DNA of 64,000 nt, taken from positions 1,922,001-1,986,000 of the forward strand of contig NC_016026.1 of the NCBI RefSeq assembly GCF_000226315.1. Direction: 5' to 3'. Made by a program: the position numbers and the translations under genes. Below, piece after piece: positions 47,766 through 56,705 of the stretch (position 1 is the stretch's first letter; each line of letters begins with the position of its first letter). This DNA is from Micavibrio aeruginosavorus ARL-13 (GTDB taxonomy: Bacteria > Pseudomonadota > Alphaproteobacteria > Micavibrionales > Micavibrionaceae). Below the pieces are notes generated by a model. It worked only from the letters and a program-made list of their open reading frames with translations. It ran no database searches and was not told where the DNA came from.

Positions 47766-49670
47766 ATGATCAAAATATCAGCCCCCCGCGCGGTTCTGGC
47801 CGTGCTGTTGACCGGAACCATGGCCGCCGCTGGAATTGGCGGTGTGTGGGAGTATATCCATCGGGATAGAACCGCCCCCACACCCCCAACAGAAACCACC
47901 GCCCACACCGATGCCGACCATGTTCTGGAAGAATTGGCCCCGACATTGAATGCCAGCGGCAACCCGGTGAATGTCGTTCCCGCAATCATTCCGACCTTCA
48001 TTCCCGATGTCCCCAAGAACGCGACGGGTGATTACCTGATTGCGCATTTTGCCCAATCACAAAATGACTGGCGTACCGCCAGCGATTATTTGAGCGGCGT
48101 TTTGAAACGCGATCCCAACAATATTGAACTGATCCGCCGCGCCATGGTGCTGGCGCTTGGGTCCGGTGATTTCACACTGGCCGCACAACGCGCCGAAATG
48201 ATCACGCAGGCTCAAGACCCGACAGCCAGCGACCAAGACCCGCTCGCTTACCTCATCCTCTCCTCCAACGCGATTGTGAATGGACAGTATGATGAGGCCA
48301 TTGCGGTGCTGAATCGTTTGCCCAAGGGCGATATGGCGGAATTTGTTGTGCCGCTGCTGGCCAACTGGGCCCGTGTTGGCAACGGCACATATAATCAGGC
48401 CGAATTGGCCGGGACGACCATCCATGCCTATCACGGCGGGTTGATGGCCCAATATCTGAAAAAAGATAAGTCCGAAATTGAAACCTTTGCCCGCGTTATT
48501 ATTCAACCCAGCGGATTGACCGCCGAGGAATATGAACGCGCCGCGGATTTATTCGCACTGGCCGGTAACAAGAAAGAAGCGCTGGAGATTTACACCGCCC
48601 TGCGCGATGAGGATATTGGCTCCGCCCTGGTGCATGAAAAAATCGAAGCGTTAAAAGACGACAAGGACATCATCCCGTTATTGGCGTCCCACCGTATCGC
48701 CACGCCGGCCCAGGGCGCGGCGCAGGCCGTGTTTGATCTGGCCCGCATTTTGTTCCAGGAAAACAGCGACGCCAGCGCCCGCGTATTCGCCAACATGGCC
48801 TTGGGGCTGGACCCCAATCTGGCCGAGGCCCGCATTATTCTGGCGACATCCAGCGCCCGGTCCAAACAATATCAGGACGCGCTGAAACAATTCGACAAGA
48901 TCCCGCAAACACACCCGGCCTGGGCCGAGGCGCAATATGCCGCCGCCGATATGCTGGATCAATCCGGCCAGACGGATGAGGCGGTACGCCGCCTGCGCAC
49001 GATGTATGACATTCACCGCGATGTTGATGCGCTGGCCCGCATTGGTGACATTTATCGCGGGCATGAAATGTATGACAAGGCTCTGGTTGAATATAATGCC
49101 GCCATCGATGCCTTGGGCGGGGATGTGCCGGATGAATATTGGCATCTGCTCTATGCCCGCGGCATGTGCCTGGAACAGGTTGGCGATTGGCCCGCGGCAG
49201 AGAAAGACCTGCTGGCCGCGTTGAAATTCCGCCCTGACCAGCCGTATTTACTGAACTATCTCGGCTATGGCTGGGCGGATCAGGGGAAAAATCTGGACCA
49301 GTCGCTGGAACTGATTGCCCGGGCGCTGGAATTACAACCCAATGATGGGTACATCACCGATTCACTGGGCTGGGTGCACTATAAATTCGGCCAATACCCG
49401 GAAGCCGTTAAGCATCTGGAACGCGCCGTCGAATTATTACCCTATGACCCGACCATCAACGACCATCTGGGGGATGCGTATTGGGCGGTGGGCCGGAAAA
49501 ACGAAGCCCGTTTCCAATGGGAACGCGCCCGTAATTTTGCCGACACGACCGAGGATGCGGAATTGATCATCACGCTGGGCGATAAATTGCAAAACGGCCT
49601 GCCCTCATCGGGCCAGACCAAACCCGCAATCAAGGCCGCCAGCACCAACCCGGTCGATACGGCCCAATAA
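47766..49670 (+). CDS. TPR-repeat protein, membrane-anchored
   Basis: A 634-residue protein with an N-terminal membrane segment or signal (residues 7-27), a proline/threonine linker, and repeated TPR-type helices, clearest in the C-terminal half (GYGWADQGKNLDQSLELIARALEL-type and LGWVHYKFGQYPEAVKHLERA units in shorter pieces). Probably a periplasmic scaffold. It is upstream of ispE by about 30 bases and may be cotranscribed with it. Confidence 0.85.
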   Translation: MIKISAPRAVLAVLLTGTMAAAGIGGVWEYIHRDRTAPTPPTETTAHTDADHVLEELAPTLNASGNPVNVVPAIIPTFIPDVPKNATGDYLIAHFAQSQNDWRTASDYLSGVLKRDPNNIELIRRAMVLALGSGDFTLAAQRAEMITQAQDPTASDQDPLAYLILSSNAIVNGQYDEAIAVLNRLPKGDMAEFVVPLLANWARVGNGTYNQAELAGTTIHAYHGGLMAQYLKKDKSEIETFARVIIQPSGLTAEEYERAADLFALAGNKKEALEIYTALRDEDIGSALVHEKIEALKDDKDIIPLLASHRIATPAQGAAQAVFDLARILFQENSDASARVFANMALGLDPNLAEARIILATSSARSKQYQDALKQFDKIPQTHPAWAEAQYAAADMLDQSGQTDEAVRRLRTMYDIHRDVDALARIGDIYRGHEMYDKALVEYNAAIDALGGDVPDEYWHLLYARGMCLEQVGDWPAAEKDLLAALKFRPDQPYLLNYLGYGWADQGKNLDQSLELIARALELQPNDGYITDSLGWVHYKFGQYPEAVKHLERAVELLPYDPTINDHLGDAYWAVGRKNEARFQWERARNFADTTEDAELIITLGDKLQNGLPSSGQTKPAIKAASTNPVDTAQ

Positions 49671-49699
49671 TGATCTGATATTTGATTGGGGGGCCCGGT

Positions 49700-50620
49700 G
49701 TGGTAAAAAGCCACATGGGCCCTTTATCATATCTCGCACCCGCCAAGATCAATTTATATCTGCACATCACCGGGCGCCGGGATGACGGATATCACCTGCT
49801 TGATTCACTGGTGGGGTTTTCCGACATTGGCGATCGCCTGACCATCACACCGGCTGATCAATTTTCGTTACGCATTGATGGCCCGTTTGCAAAAAACTTC
49901 ACCGCACCCGATATGGACGCCAGCCCGCAATCCGGGAATTTGGTCGCACGGGCAGCGTGGGCCATGGCGCGCGCCACAGGCCGGGCAAATCCGGGTGTGG
50001 CCATACACCTGAGCAAGAACCTGCCGCTGGCGTCCGGGATTGGGGGCGCGTCCAGCGATGCCGCCACCACCATCCGGGGACTGTGCCAATTATGGCGCGT
50101 TGATCCGGACGCGGATTTCATCGCGCCCCTGGCCCTCTCGTTGGGGGCGGATGTTCCTGTCTGCCTGCGCGGGACGGCGGCTTTTATGCGCGGAATTGGC
50201 GATGTGGTTACACCGGCCCCCGCCATTCCGGCGGGTCTGGGCGCAGGTATGGACATCGTGCTGGTCAATCCACTGGTTCCCTGTCCCACCCCGGGTGTCT
50301 TCCGTGCCTATGCCCAAGACCAGGCACCCTTCTCCGCTCCGTTGGTGGCTGATCCACAATGGCAGGACAGCGGTGATTTTATCGCGGCCCTGCGCTCCAC
50401 GCGCAATGACCTAACCGCCGCCGCAACCGCCACCGTTCCCGCCATTCGCACCATTCTGGACGCACTCGGCGCAATGGATGGCTGCGCGCTGGCGCGCCTG
50501 TCTGGCAGCGGGGCGACATGCTTCGGCCTGTTCGCATCCCCCGCCGCAGCGGAGCAGGCCGCCGCAAAAATCAAAACCCACCATCCGGGATGGTGGGTTT
50601 CACACGGGATCATTTTCTGA
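49700..50620 (+). CDS. ispE: 4-(cytidine-5'-diphospho)-2-C-methyl-D-erythritol kinase
   Basis: GHMP kinase of the MEP isoprenoid pathway, phosphorylating CDP-methylerythritol. The N-terminus SYLAPAKINLYLHITGRRDDGYH, the ATP loop PLASGIGGASSDAA, and the third motif LSGSGATCFGLF are present. Start: GTG 49700 has a GGGGGG site; ATG 49715 better fits the family N-terminus. About 305 residues. Its 3' end carries a hairpin that may end transcription of the convergent gene (see terminator). Confidence 0.95.
   Translation: MVKSHMGPLSYLAPAKINLYLHITGRRDDGYHLLDSLVGFSDIGDRLTITPADQFSLRIDGPFAKNFTAPDMDASPQSGNLVARAAWAMARATGRANPGVAIHLSKNLPLASGIGGASSDAATTIRGLCQLWRVDPDADFIAPLALSLGADVPVCLRGTAAFMRGIGDVVTPAPAIPAGLGAGMDIVLVNPLVPCPTPGVFRAYAQDQAPFSAPLVADPQWQDSGDFIAALRSTRNDLTAAATATVPAIRTILDALGAMDGCALARLSGSGATCFGLFASPAAAEQAAAKIKTHHPGWWVSHGIIF
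50569..50601 (-). terminator. Minus-strand terminator inside the 3' end of ispE
   Basis: A perfect inverted repeat (AAACCCACCAT with ATGGTGGGTTT) around a short C/G loop. Read on the minus strand it follows the stop of the SEL1 gene by about 35 bases and is followed by TTTTGATTTTT, as in an intrinsic terminator. On the plus strand it codes for the last residues of IspE. Confidence 0.6.
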
Positions 50621-50635
50621 CCCTGAAATACTCTC

Positions 50636-52780
50636 TCAGTTTTGCGTCTCCAGCATATGCGCCAGAACATCCGCATTCACCACACCATCAACTTTCAACC
50701 CATTGTCGCGTTGATAGGTACGCAGGGCATCGCTGGTTAGCGGTCCGCCGATCCCATCGGCGGGACCGGGATAGAGACCCCGGCGCATCAACTGCTCCTG
50801 CACCTGCGCGGTCAGGCTCTGGTCGCTTTTCACGGCCCCTTCACCGGCCAGTGACGCGGCATCCGCCGCAGACAGGCGCGGAATCGCCGGCGCGATATCT
50901 TCAGCGCGCGGGCGGGTGCGTTCGGTAGCGGCCGTTTTGACGATATTCGTCACCGGCTTCGCCGCGTCGCTGCGTTTTTGCGGTGTTGTCATGGCCGGTG
51001 TAGTGTCCTGCATCGCGCCAGCCGGATCGCGGTCACGGCTCATTTCCTCATACAGGTTGGCCACCTGTTTCTTGCTCATATTCAGGGCGGCGCTCAACTG
51101 GTCCAGTGCAACCTGGCCTTCCGGGCTGCCCCGATCAGCGGCGTTTTTGTACCAGTAGATGGCGGATTTCGTATCGACGGCGCCCAGCAGGCCATTCTCA
51201 TAGATCAGGCCGAGATTATAGGCCGCTTCGGTAATGCCGGCATTGGCGGCCTGTTCAAAGAAGCTGGCGGCCAGACGCGGGTCATAGGCGGTACCGATAC
51301 CCTCGATATGGGCGATGCCCAGATTATACTGCGCTTCCGGGTGGCCCAGTTGCGCGGCGGCGCGGTACCAGCGAATGGCTGTGGCCACATCTTTGTCCAC
51401 GCCCAGCCCCTGATGATACAGAACGCCCAGATTATAGCGCGCATTGGCGATGCCTTGCGCGGCGGCTTCTTCGAACCACAGGGCCGCGCGTTTATAGTCA
51501 ACCTTCACCCCAGCATGACCCGCGGTATAAATTGCGGCCAGATCGTGCTGTGCTTCCGGAATACCGGCAAAGGCTTTGTCTTCAACATTTTTAATCACGG
51601 CGGGCAAGGACGCATCCGGCGTCATCCGCTCGGCCAGCGGGGCCAGCCCTTCGCGTTTGGCACGCAGGAAGGATTCAATATCCGCACGGTCTGCAACAGC
51701 CGTTGCATCACCATCATCTTTCACGGTTTGGGTCGGCACCGGATCGACGATCATGACATCTTCGGCCCGCTCAATCGGGGCGCCATCCATTTTGGGGGCG
51801 TCTATTTTGGTTTGCGCGGCGATCGCGGCGACGTCCTGTTCCAGATCGGGAACGACACCCGCCTCGCCCGGCTCAATCGCATTCAGCGCGGCCGCCACAG
51901 CATCCGGATTAACATCCATCATGTCGGAGAGGTCTTCAACCTTCAATGCGCCTGCGGCTTCTCTGGCCACATCCGCAACGAGCGCAGGATCGGCGGCACC
52001 AAAGGCCGCCAGTTCATCTTCATTCGTATTCAGCGTAGCATCCAGACCCGCAATAAACGGATCGGATTGCGCCTCGGTCGTCGCATCCAGAACAGGAGCG
52101 GCGTGTTCAGCGCCCAGATCCGCCACCTGTTCGATCTCGCCCTGCGTCAGGGTGAGCGTCGGCATGAATTGCACGCGCCAGCGGTCCCACTGGCTGACGC
52201 CGTATCCGGCCAGAATGGTCAGCGCCAGAACACCGACCAGTGCCGTTGTGTTCACACGCACCGCACGTTGCCACCAGAAGGCATTCTGGTTGCTGGGTTC
52301 CGCTACAAAAATGGATCGCGATGGCTGCCCCGCCGGAACCAATGCACCGGTGCGGATGGCTTCGTTCGTGCGCTCTACGGATTGTTCGATGGCTTCGATT
52401 TTGCGCAGCATGCGCACTTTGTCCTGCGCGGCCTGTTCCAAGCGGCGGGCCAGGCGCTCCTGCATCTCGAACGCCTCTTCCATACGGGTTGCGATGGCTT
52501 CGGCACGGTTCAGACGCTCCAGCGTGTCTTTCCAGATTTGTTCCAGTTCGGATTGACGGCGCAGGATGCTGATATCTGTTGCATCCTGTTTGCTGAGTTT
52601 GTCTTGCAGGGTCAGGAAGATGCGTTCGCTCTGATCCGAACGTGTTTCAAGGTCGCCGATTGCGGACAGCAATCGCTGGCGCTCATGTTCGCTTTTGTGC
52701 AAACGATCCGCCAATTGATTCAACAAAGATACGACCACCGCGTTGCGGTCGTCCGGTGCTTTACGCGCCTGATTGCTCAT
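50636..52780 (-). CDS. SEL1-repeat, peptidoglycan-binding membrane protein
   Basis: A 714-residue protein from ATG 52780. The N-terminal 120 residues are charged and probably coiled-coil, followed by a single membrane helix (TALVGVLALTILAGYGVSQW, about 165-185), a long acidic linker, SEL1-type repeats (about 395-545: ALWFEEAAAQGIANARYNLG and close copies), and a C-terminal peptidoglycan-binding domain type 1 (about 660-710: QLMRRGLYPGPADGIGG). Likely linking the inner membrane to the cell wall. The longer frame from 52846 adds 22 unconserved residues. Function unknown; similar layout in polar or localised envelope proteins. Confidence 0.83.
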   Translation of the reverse strand: MSNQARKAPDDRNAVVVSLLNQLADRLHKSEHERQRLLSAIGDLETRSDQSERIFLTLQDKLSKQDATDISILRRQSELEQIWKDTLERLNRAEAIATRMEEAFEMQERLARRLEQAAQDKVRMLRKIEAIEQSVERTNEAIRTGALVPAGQPSRSIFVAEPSNQNAFWWQRAVRVNTTALVGVLALTILAGYGVSQWDRWRVQFMPTLTLTQGEIEQVADLGAEHAAPVLDATTEAQSDPFIAGLDATLNTNEDELAAFGAADPALVADVAREAAGALKVEDLSDMMDVNPDAVAAALNAIEPGEAGVVPDLEQDVAAIAAQTKIDAPKMDGAPIERAEDVMIVDPVPTQTVKDDGDATAVADRADIESFLRAKREGLAPLAERMTPDASLPAVIKNVEDKAFAGIPEAQHDLAAIYTAGHAGVKVDYKRAALWFEEAAAQGIANARYNLGVLYHQGLGVDKDVATAIRWYRAAAQLGHPEAQYNLGIAHIEGIGTAYDPRLAASFFEQAANAGITEAAYNLGLIYENGLLGAVDTKSAIYWYKNAADRGSPEGQVALDQLSAALNMSKKQVANLYEEMSRDRDPAGAMQDTTPAMTTPQKRSDAAKPVTNIVKTAATERTRPRAEDIAPAIPRLSAADAASLAGEGAVKSDQSLTAQVQEQLMRRGLYPGPADGIGGPLTSDALRTYQRDNGLKVDGVVNADVLAHMLETQN

Positions 52781-53104
52781 GCGGTCCCCACTCCCATCAC
52801 GGGACGACGTGCAAGCCCCCACAAAGGGCTCCGCCGATCCCGGCAATTTTTTAAATTCAAATATGGATTATGCCGGGGACTATAGCCGATTTTGGAAAAT
52901 ATGACCAAGAACGAATGTGTTAACAACGCCGATTCTGTCCACACCCCACCCCGCACGGGCCGCCAACTGTTTTTCATAACATAAACTAAATTTCCCTGAT
53001 TCTCGGGGCTTGCATTTCGCATGAAGCTTGGGTAGTTTGGCCCCCGTTGATCCAGCCGGATCACCACACAAATCGGCAAACAAGCCCGGTTTTCCCATGG
53101 TTAT

Positions 53105-53179
53105 TGGGGCGTCGCCAAGCGGTAAGGCAGCGGTTTTTGGTACCGCCATTCCTAGGTTCGAATCCTAGCGCCCCAGCCA
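53105..53179 (+). tRNA. tRNA-Gln (UUG)
   Basis: A cloverleaf: a 7-bp acceptor stem (TGGGGCG with CGCCCCA), anticodon stem GCGGT/ACCGC with loop TTTTGGT giving anticodon TTG, T arm CCTAG/CTAGG around TTCGAAT, and an encoded CCA end. All arms are well paired. The accessory island begins right after it. Confidence 0.95.
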
Positions 53180-53529
53180 TCTACATCACCCTTCGCCATA
53201 CCCAGAGATAAATACCCCCGTGAGGCCCGCAATCCGCGGGGTTCTTGCCGCGCACTCGTTTGGCCAAACCACTGAGAATCCCGATTTCCATCCCTGAAAC
53301 CCCATTTCTCTCAGCCCCGCAAATTCCGGCTTGGCGGGCTTTACCCTGAGCAAAGTTCGAAAATGTCCAATTCCCTGTTTGTCAGGGAATTAACAGCGTA
53401 TTTTAAAAATACTCAGGAATTGAACATCGAAAAACGGCAGAAACACAAGCGAAAGCCGGAAAAGTGCATTTAAAAAACAGGGAATTTAATCGGCAGTACA
53501 GGGAAATAAATCCGACAAACAACGAACGA
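53180..53529. other. Gap with CAGGGAAWT repeats, candidate attachment or recombinase site
   Basis: No gene is seen here. It holds a small hairpin (CCCGC/GCGGG near 53226) and a cluster of short repeats: a perfect inverted pair AATTCCCTG/CAGGGAATT (53369-53391), CAGGGAATT at 53479, CAGGGAAAT at 53500, and CAGGAATT at 53414. The reverse form ATTTCCCTG also occurs just left of the tRNA (52990). Such clustered short repeats beside a serine recombinase could be its binding region. Confidence 0.5.
53369..53508. repeat. CAGGGAAWT short repeat cluster
   Basis: Four near-identical nine-base units, one of them in a perfect 9-bp inverted repeat with a five-base loop. Spacing is irregular. See the gap entry and findings. 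Confidence 0.55.
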
Positions 53530-55086
53530 TCAAGCCAACTCAAATGTTTTGAAAATGCACTGCCCAACAAACCCGTCAGAGAGCTTTTCCCGAGTAGCGA
53601 TCGCCCGGATGGTCGCCCCACCGAAATGCTCATCCCGCCAGATCAATCCCCGGATTAGGTTCTTCAGTTCATGGCCCGGCAAATCCAGAGGATCTTTTTT
53701 ATCCCGATTATGAGCGTCAATAATGATACTGCCCTTGTGAGCACGACGCGTGATGTAAGCAGCCTGAATTTCTTTAATCTCTGGAATATCATCCTGCGGT
53801 AAGCCACCAATGCCCGTATCAGCCAACAGACGTATGAGTTCCTGCATCTTTAACTCAATCACGATCTGCTCATGGCCAATGGTCACTTTGTTCACAGCAT
53901 CCATCAATAGATCGTTGGCCGTAATCCGATCATGCCTCTCCAATACCATCCGCAATAAAGGCTGACCCGTACCTTCAGGGATAGTCAAAAGCGCGCTTGC
54001 CATTTTCAAATCCGACAGCTCTGCTCGAATGGCCCTCTCAACCCGATTTTCAATTTCATGAGCCGGCAGGCGATATAGCGCATCCTTTACTCCCCCTTCT
54101 GCCCCCTCCGGATATTTCACCTGATAATAGCGATATTGTCGCCCCGGCTTGTTTGTATAGGTTGGATAGTATTGAAAGCCCTCCGCACTAAAGATCCGGC
54201 CACGCAACGGGTTCTTCTCCTTAACTTTCTTCTGTCCCCGCGCTGCTGATGCCTGACTGATCAAGAGCGCCTGAACCTGATGCCATAAATCCATAGATAT
54301 AATTGGCTCATGGTTTCCATCATGGATATTTTCTTTGTGCTTTATTTTTCCAATATAAATCTGATTGCTCAGGAGATAGTGAAGGGATGTTCTATTAAAA
54401 TGTTTGCCTGGAACCAATTCTCCCGAAGACAAAATTCTGGTTTTGCTTTTGATTTCCCGGCATTTCAGGTCTTTGTATAATTCGTTGATGCTTTTTAATT
54501 CTAAATATCGCCGAAATATCAACTGAACCTTTTCGGCTTCTCTCTGATTGACAACCAAAGATCGATTCACAACGTCATACCCCAATGGTAATGTCCCGCC
54601 CATCCACATACCCTTACGTTTACTGGCAGCAATCTTGTCTCGGATGCGTTCCCCGGCAACTTCACGCTCGAACTGTGCAAAGGATAGCAGAACGTTCAGG
54701 GTCAGCCGCCCCATGGAAGTCGTCGTGTTAAATGATTGCGTGATGCTGACAAACGTAACGCCGTGAGCATCAAACACTTCAACCAGCTTGGAAAAATCCA
54801 TCAAAGAACGTGTGAGGCGATCGATTTTATAGACGACCACTGTATGAACTTTACCGGCCCTGATATCTTCCAGCAGACGATTCAGTGCGGGCCGATCCAT
54901 ATTGCCGCCTGAAAACCCACCATCATCATACTGTTCAAGGACAGGAATCCACCCTTCCGATTTCTGGCTTGCGATAAAGGCAAGACAGGATTCACGCTGC
55001 GCATCCAGACTGTTAAATTCCATATCCAGCCGCTCGTCAGATGATTTGCGTGTATAAATGGCGCAGTTTTTAAGAGGTCCTTTCAT
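53530..55086 (-). CDS. Large serine recombinase
   Basis: A 518-residue recombinase. The N-terminal resolvase domain has the catalytic serine S15 in IYTRKSSDE, arginine-rich regions DRPALNRLLEDI and KIDRLTRSLMD, followed by ARFEREVAGERIRDK, a recombinase domain (KRKGMWMGGTLPLGYD), then a Zn-ribbon-like region that lacks the usual cysteines, and a helical C-terminus ending in an HTH-like stretch. The start ATG 55086 overlaps the DUF2924 gene by 17 bases. The longer frame from 55140 is unlikely. It probably integrates and excises this island. Confidence 0.92.
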   Translation of the reverse strand: MKGPLKNCAIYTRKSSDERLDMEFNSLDAQRESCLAFIASQKSEGWIPVLEQYDDGGFSGGNMDRPALNRLLEDIRAGKVHTVVVYKIDRLTRSLMDFSKLVEVFDAHGVTFVSITQSFNTTTSMGRLTLNVLLSFAQFEREVAGERIRDKIAASKRKGMWMGGTLPLGYDVVNRSLVVNQREAEKVQLIFRRYLELKSINELYKDLKCREIKSKTRILSSGELVPGKHFNRTSLHYLLSNQIYIGKIKHKENIHDGNHEPIISMDLWHQVQALLISQASAARGQKKVKEKNPLRGRIFSAEGFQYYPTYTNKPGRQYRYYQVKYPEGAEGGVKDALYRLPAHEIENRVERAIRAELSDLKMASALLTIPEGTGQPLLRMVLERHDRITANDLLMDAVNKVTIGHEQIVIELKMQELIRLLADTGIGGLPQDDIPEIKEIQAAYITRRAHKGSIIIDAHNRDKKDPLDLPGHELKNLIRGLIWRDEHFGGATIRAIATREKLSDGFVGQCIFKTFELA

Positions 55087-55621
55087 TAATAACCTCAGTA
55101 TTCCGTCTGTGTTTCTTGATGCCGAAGAACACCCACCCATTCCAACGCGATCCAGTTATCGTCGCCGCGACCTCTGACAAGCTTGAATATATTCGCCCGT
55201 CATATTCAAACCCATTCGCGATAACAAGAACCGAATGGCGTTTCTCTTTCCAGACTTTCACCAACCGCGTTCCGGGCTTCAAGCGCTGAATATTATCATC
55301 GAAACATCGCGGATTACGTTTATACGCTGATACGAATTTTTTAAGACGCCCCCGTAATTCTGGATCCAATCCACCAGCCTCCTGTTCTCGGAGCTTATAT
55401 GCCAGGCTTTTTGCCAACATCGTCCGTCCGATTTTGGCATGTGGTGGCATTCCCCAGGCAATAGCCCATTTCTGGCGTAGTTCTCCTAGAGACATATGAG
55501 TTGTATTGTAATTATTGCGCTGAAATTCGTGATGTTCCCGCATACAGGCCTCCTTTTCAGGCCCATACATGCTTCCTTTGGGCGGGAAGTCCAGTCTTAC
55601 TAATGCACGGGAAACCTTCAC
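55070..55621 (-). CDS. DUF2924 family protein
   Basis: A 183-residue protein with the DUF2924 pattern: LGELRQKWAIAWGMPPHAKI, LAKSLAYKLREQEAGGL, KPGTRLVKVW, GRIYSSLSEVAATITGSRW and WVFFGIKKHRR. These proteins regularly stand next to large serine recombinases and are thought to help or control them; the actual function is unknown. Start could be 55621 or a later ATG (55543). Overlap with the recombinase gene indicates cotranslation. Confidence 0.85.
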   Translation of the reverse strand: MKVSRALVRLDFPPKGSMYGPEKEACMREHHEFQRNNYNTTHMSLGELRQKWAIAWGMPPHAKIGRTMLAKSLAYKLREQEAGGLDPELRGRLKKFVSAYKRNPRCFDDNIQRLKPGTRLVKVWKEKRHSVLVIANGFEYDGRIYSSLSEVAATITGSRWNGWVFFGIKKHRRNTEVINERTS

Positions 55622-55704
55622 TATTGCATAGAGAATCTCTCTTGTTTCCCCTAACAGCCAACATTTTAAGTCATTTGCAGAATTAGTTGGCTACCCACAA
55701 ACAC
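55622..55704. promoter_or_regulatory. Divergent regulatory region with inverted repeat
   Basis: Contains a perfect 7-bp inverted repeat AGCCAAC (55656) and GTTGGCT (55686) between the start of the DUF2924 gene and the candidate RNA. Such an element could be an operator for one or both. No clear -35/-10 pair was found. Confidence 0.3.
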
Positions 55705-55918
55705 AATGGTAATGTTGGTGCGGATCTGCATCTGGCAGGTCCGGGGCTTTAGAACCCCTTAGATACCGGATGATGTGTCCGTCATCACATCGCCCTCGGC
55801 CCTCTATGGCCGGGAGGCGATGGCGTATGTCCAAGCCTCGGCTAAAGGTCGTCGCGGTCGTGTATCTACGGCTTCTAAACTCCCGGCCACCAGAGCATCC
55901 ATGTTCTGGTGGCTTTTT
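55705..55918 (+). ncRNA. Candidate structured non-coding RNA ending at an intrinsic terminator
   Basis: About 210 bases without a convincing gene but with a series of hairpins on the plus strand: GGATCTGC with GCAGGTCC (55722-55742, 8 bp including wobble), GGGG with CCCC (55743-55758), GATGTG with CACATC (55772-55791), a long one pairing ATCGCC..GGCC with GGCC..GGCGAT (55789-55821), and a final GCCACCAGA with TCTGGTGGC (55886-55913) followed by TTTTT, a classic terminator. It ends 18 bases before the ATG of the zinc-ribbon gene, so it could be an independent small RNA or a regulatory leader. Predicted by eye only. Confidence 0.45.
55886..55918 (+). terminator. Intrinsic terminator ending the candidate RNA
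   Basis: A perfect 9-bp stem GCCACCAGA/TCTGGTGGC with a ten-base loop and five T residues. Because it is so close to the next start codon, it may end an RNA or act as an attenuator of that gene. Confidence 0.75.
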
Positions 55919-55936
55919 ACTCAAGGGAGAAAATCA

Positions 55937-56401
55937 ATGTCAAAAGAAAACAGTAAACTTTCTGAATGTCACGTCTGCCACCGTGAAGTATCGCGGAAAG
56001 CCAAAACATGCCCACATTGCGGCCAGAAACATCCAGCAAAACGCCCAGGTGATGTTCCTCGGCCTCTGGCATGGGGATTAATTGGATTTACCGTGCTGGT
56101 CGGCATCAACATGATCAATAGCACGCGCCCTACCAGCGGAAGCTATAACCCGTTGGGCTTTCCCGCAGAACAATCCAAGCAAATGTGTATCGATGCGATT
56201 ACAGCATCAGTGCATAACCCATCGACGCTCAACATTCACAGAGTCAGTGGTTATGGCAGCAATGTTTCAGGCAACGGAACCCGGCGCATAACACAGACAT
56301 TTTCCGCGAAGAATGCGTTTGGGCTAAAGAAGACATTCGATGCCTATTGTGAAATCAGCCCCGAAGGAAAGCTGACAATTAACATCGTAGAGCAAGGCTG
56401 A
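55937..56401 (+). CDS. Zinc-ribbon membrane protein, hypothetical
   Basis: A 154-residue protein with an N-terminal zinc ribbon of two CxxC pairs (CHVCHREVSRKAKTCPHCG), a membrane helix (about 45-65: LAWGLIGFTVLVGINMI) and a C-terminal extracytoplasmic domain with two cysteines. Start ATG 55937 has an AAGGGAG site; the longer upstream frame crosses a terminator and is rejected. Function unknown. Confidence 0.75.
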   Translation: MSKENSKLSECHVCHREVSRKAKTCPHCGQKHPAKRPGDVPRPLAWGLIGFTVLVGINMINSTRPTSGSYNPLGFPAEQSKQMCIDAITASVHNPSTLNIHRVSGYGSNVSGNGTRRITQTFSAKNAFGLKKTFDAYCEISPEGKLTINIVEQG

Positions 56402-56705
56402 AACTTACCCACAAGCGCAGCTTCAGCCTAAAAACAAATCATAGAGATTTCAAAATGGGGATATTGGGTTTCCGCCTTTTTCTAGAAAAATCATATGGAT
56501 AGGCATCATCACGCCGAATGAGCCTGAACTATGGTTGAATGATACATGAATGAAGATTGAACGAGTAATATCAATGGGTTATAAAATTTTATGATTGATC
56601 AAGGCTTGCTACTCATGCCACCTTAAAAATACCCCTTCATTCATCGTCCATAGAATTCCCTCCGCATGAAGTTTTTAACCCGCTTCAGATACGGAGGAAT
56701 TTATT
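56402..56705. other. Intergenic region without recognisable gene
   Basis: About 300 AT-rich bases between the zinc-ribbon gene and the methyltransferase. I see no gene, repeat or clear terminator. It must hold the promoter of the methyltransferase operon; a GGAGGA ribosome site precedes the next ATG. Confidence 0.5.

Noticed and set aside
50978-52885. A 635-codon open frame on the plus strand
   Set aside because: Antisense shadow of the SEL1/peptidoglycan-binding gene, whose repeats and domain are clear.
53464-53658. Short plus-strand frame of 64 codons between tRNA and recombinase
   Set aside because: It is made mostly from the CAGGGAAWT repeats and overlaps the recombinase 3' end; no ribosome site.
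55743-55758. Possible tRNA-like anticodon arm (GGGG loop CCCC)
   Set aside because: No acceptor or T arm could be drawn around it; treated as a hairpin of the candidate RNA.
55775-55936. N-terminal extension of the zinc-ribbon gene
   Set aside because: The extension would run through a perfect terminator and hairpins, and a good ribosome site with ATG lies at 55937.
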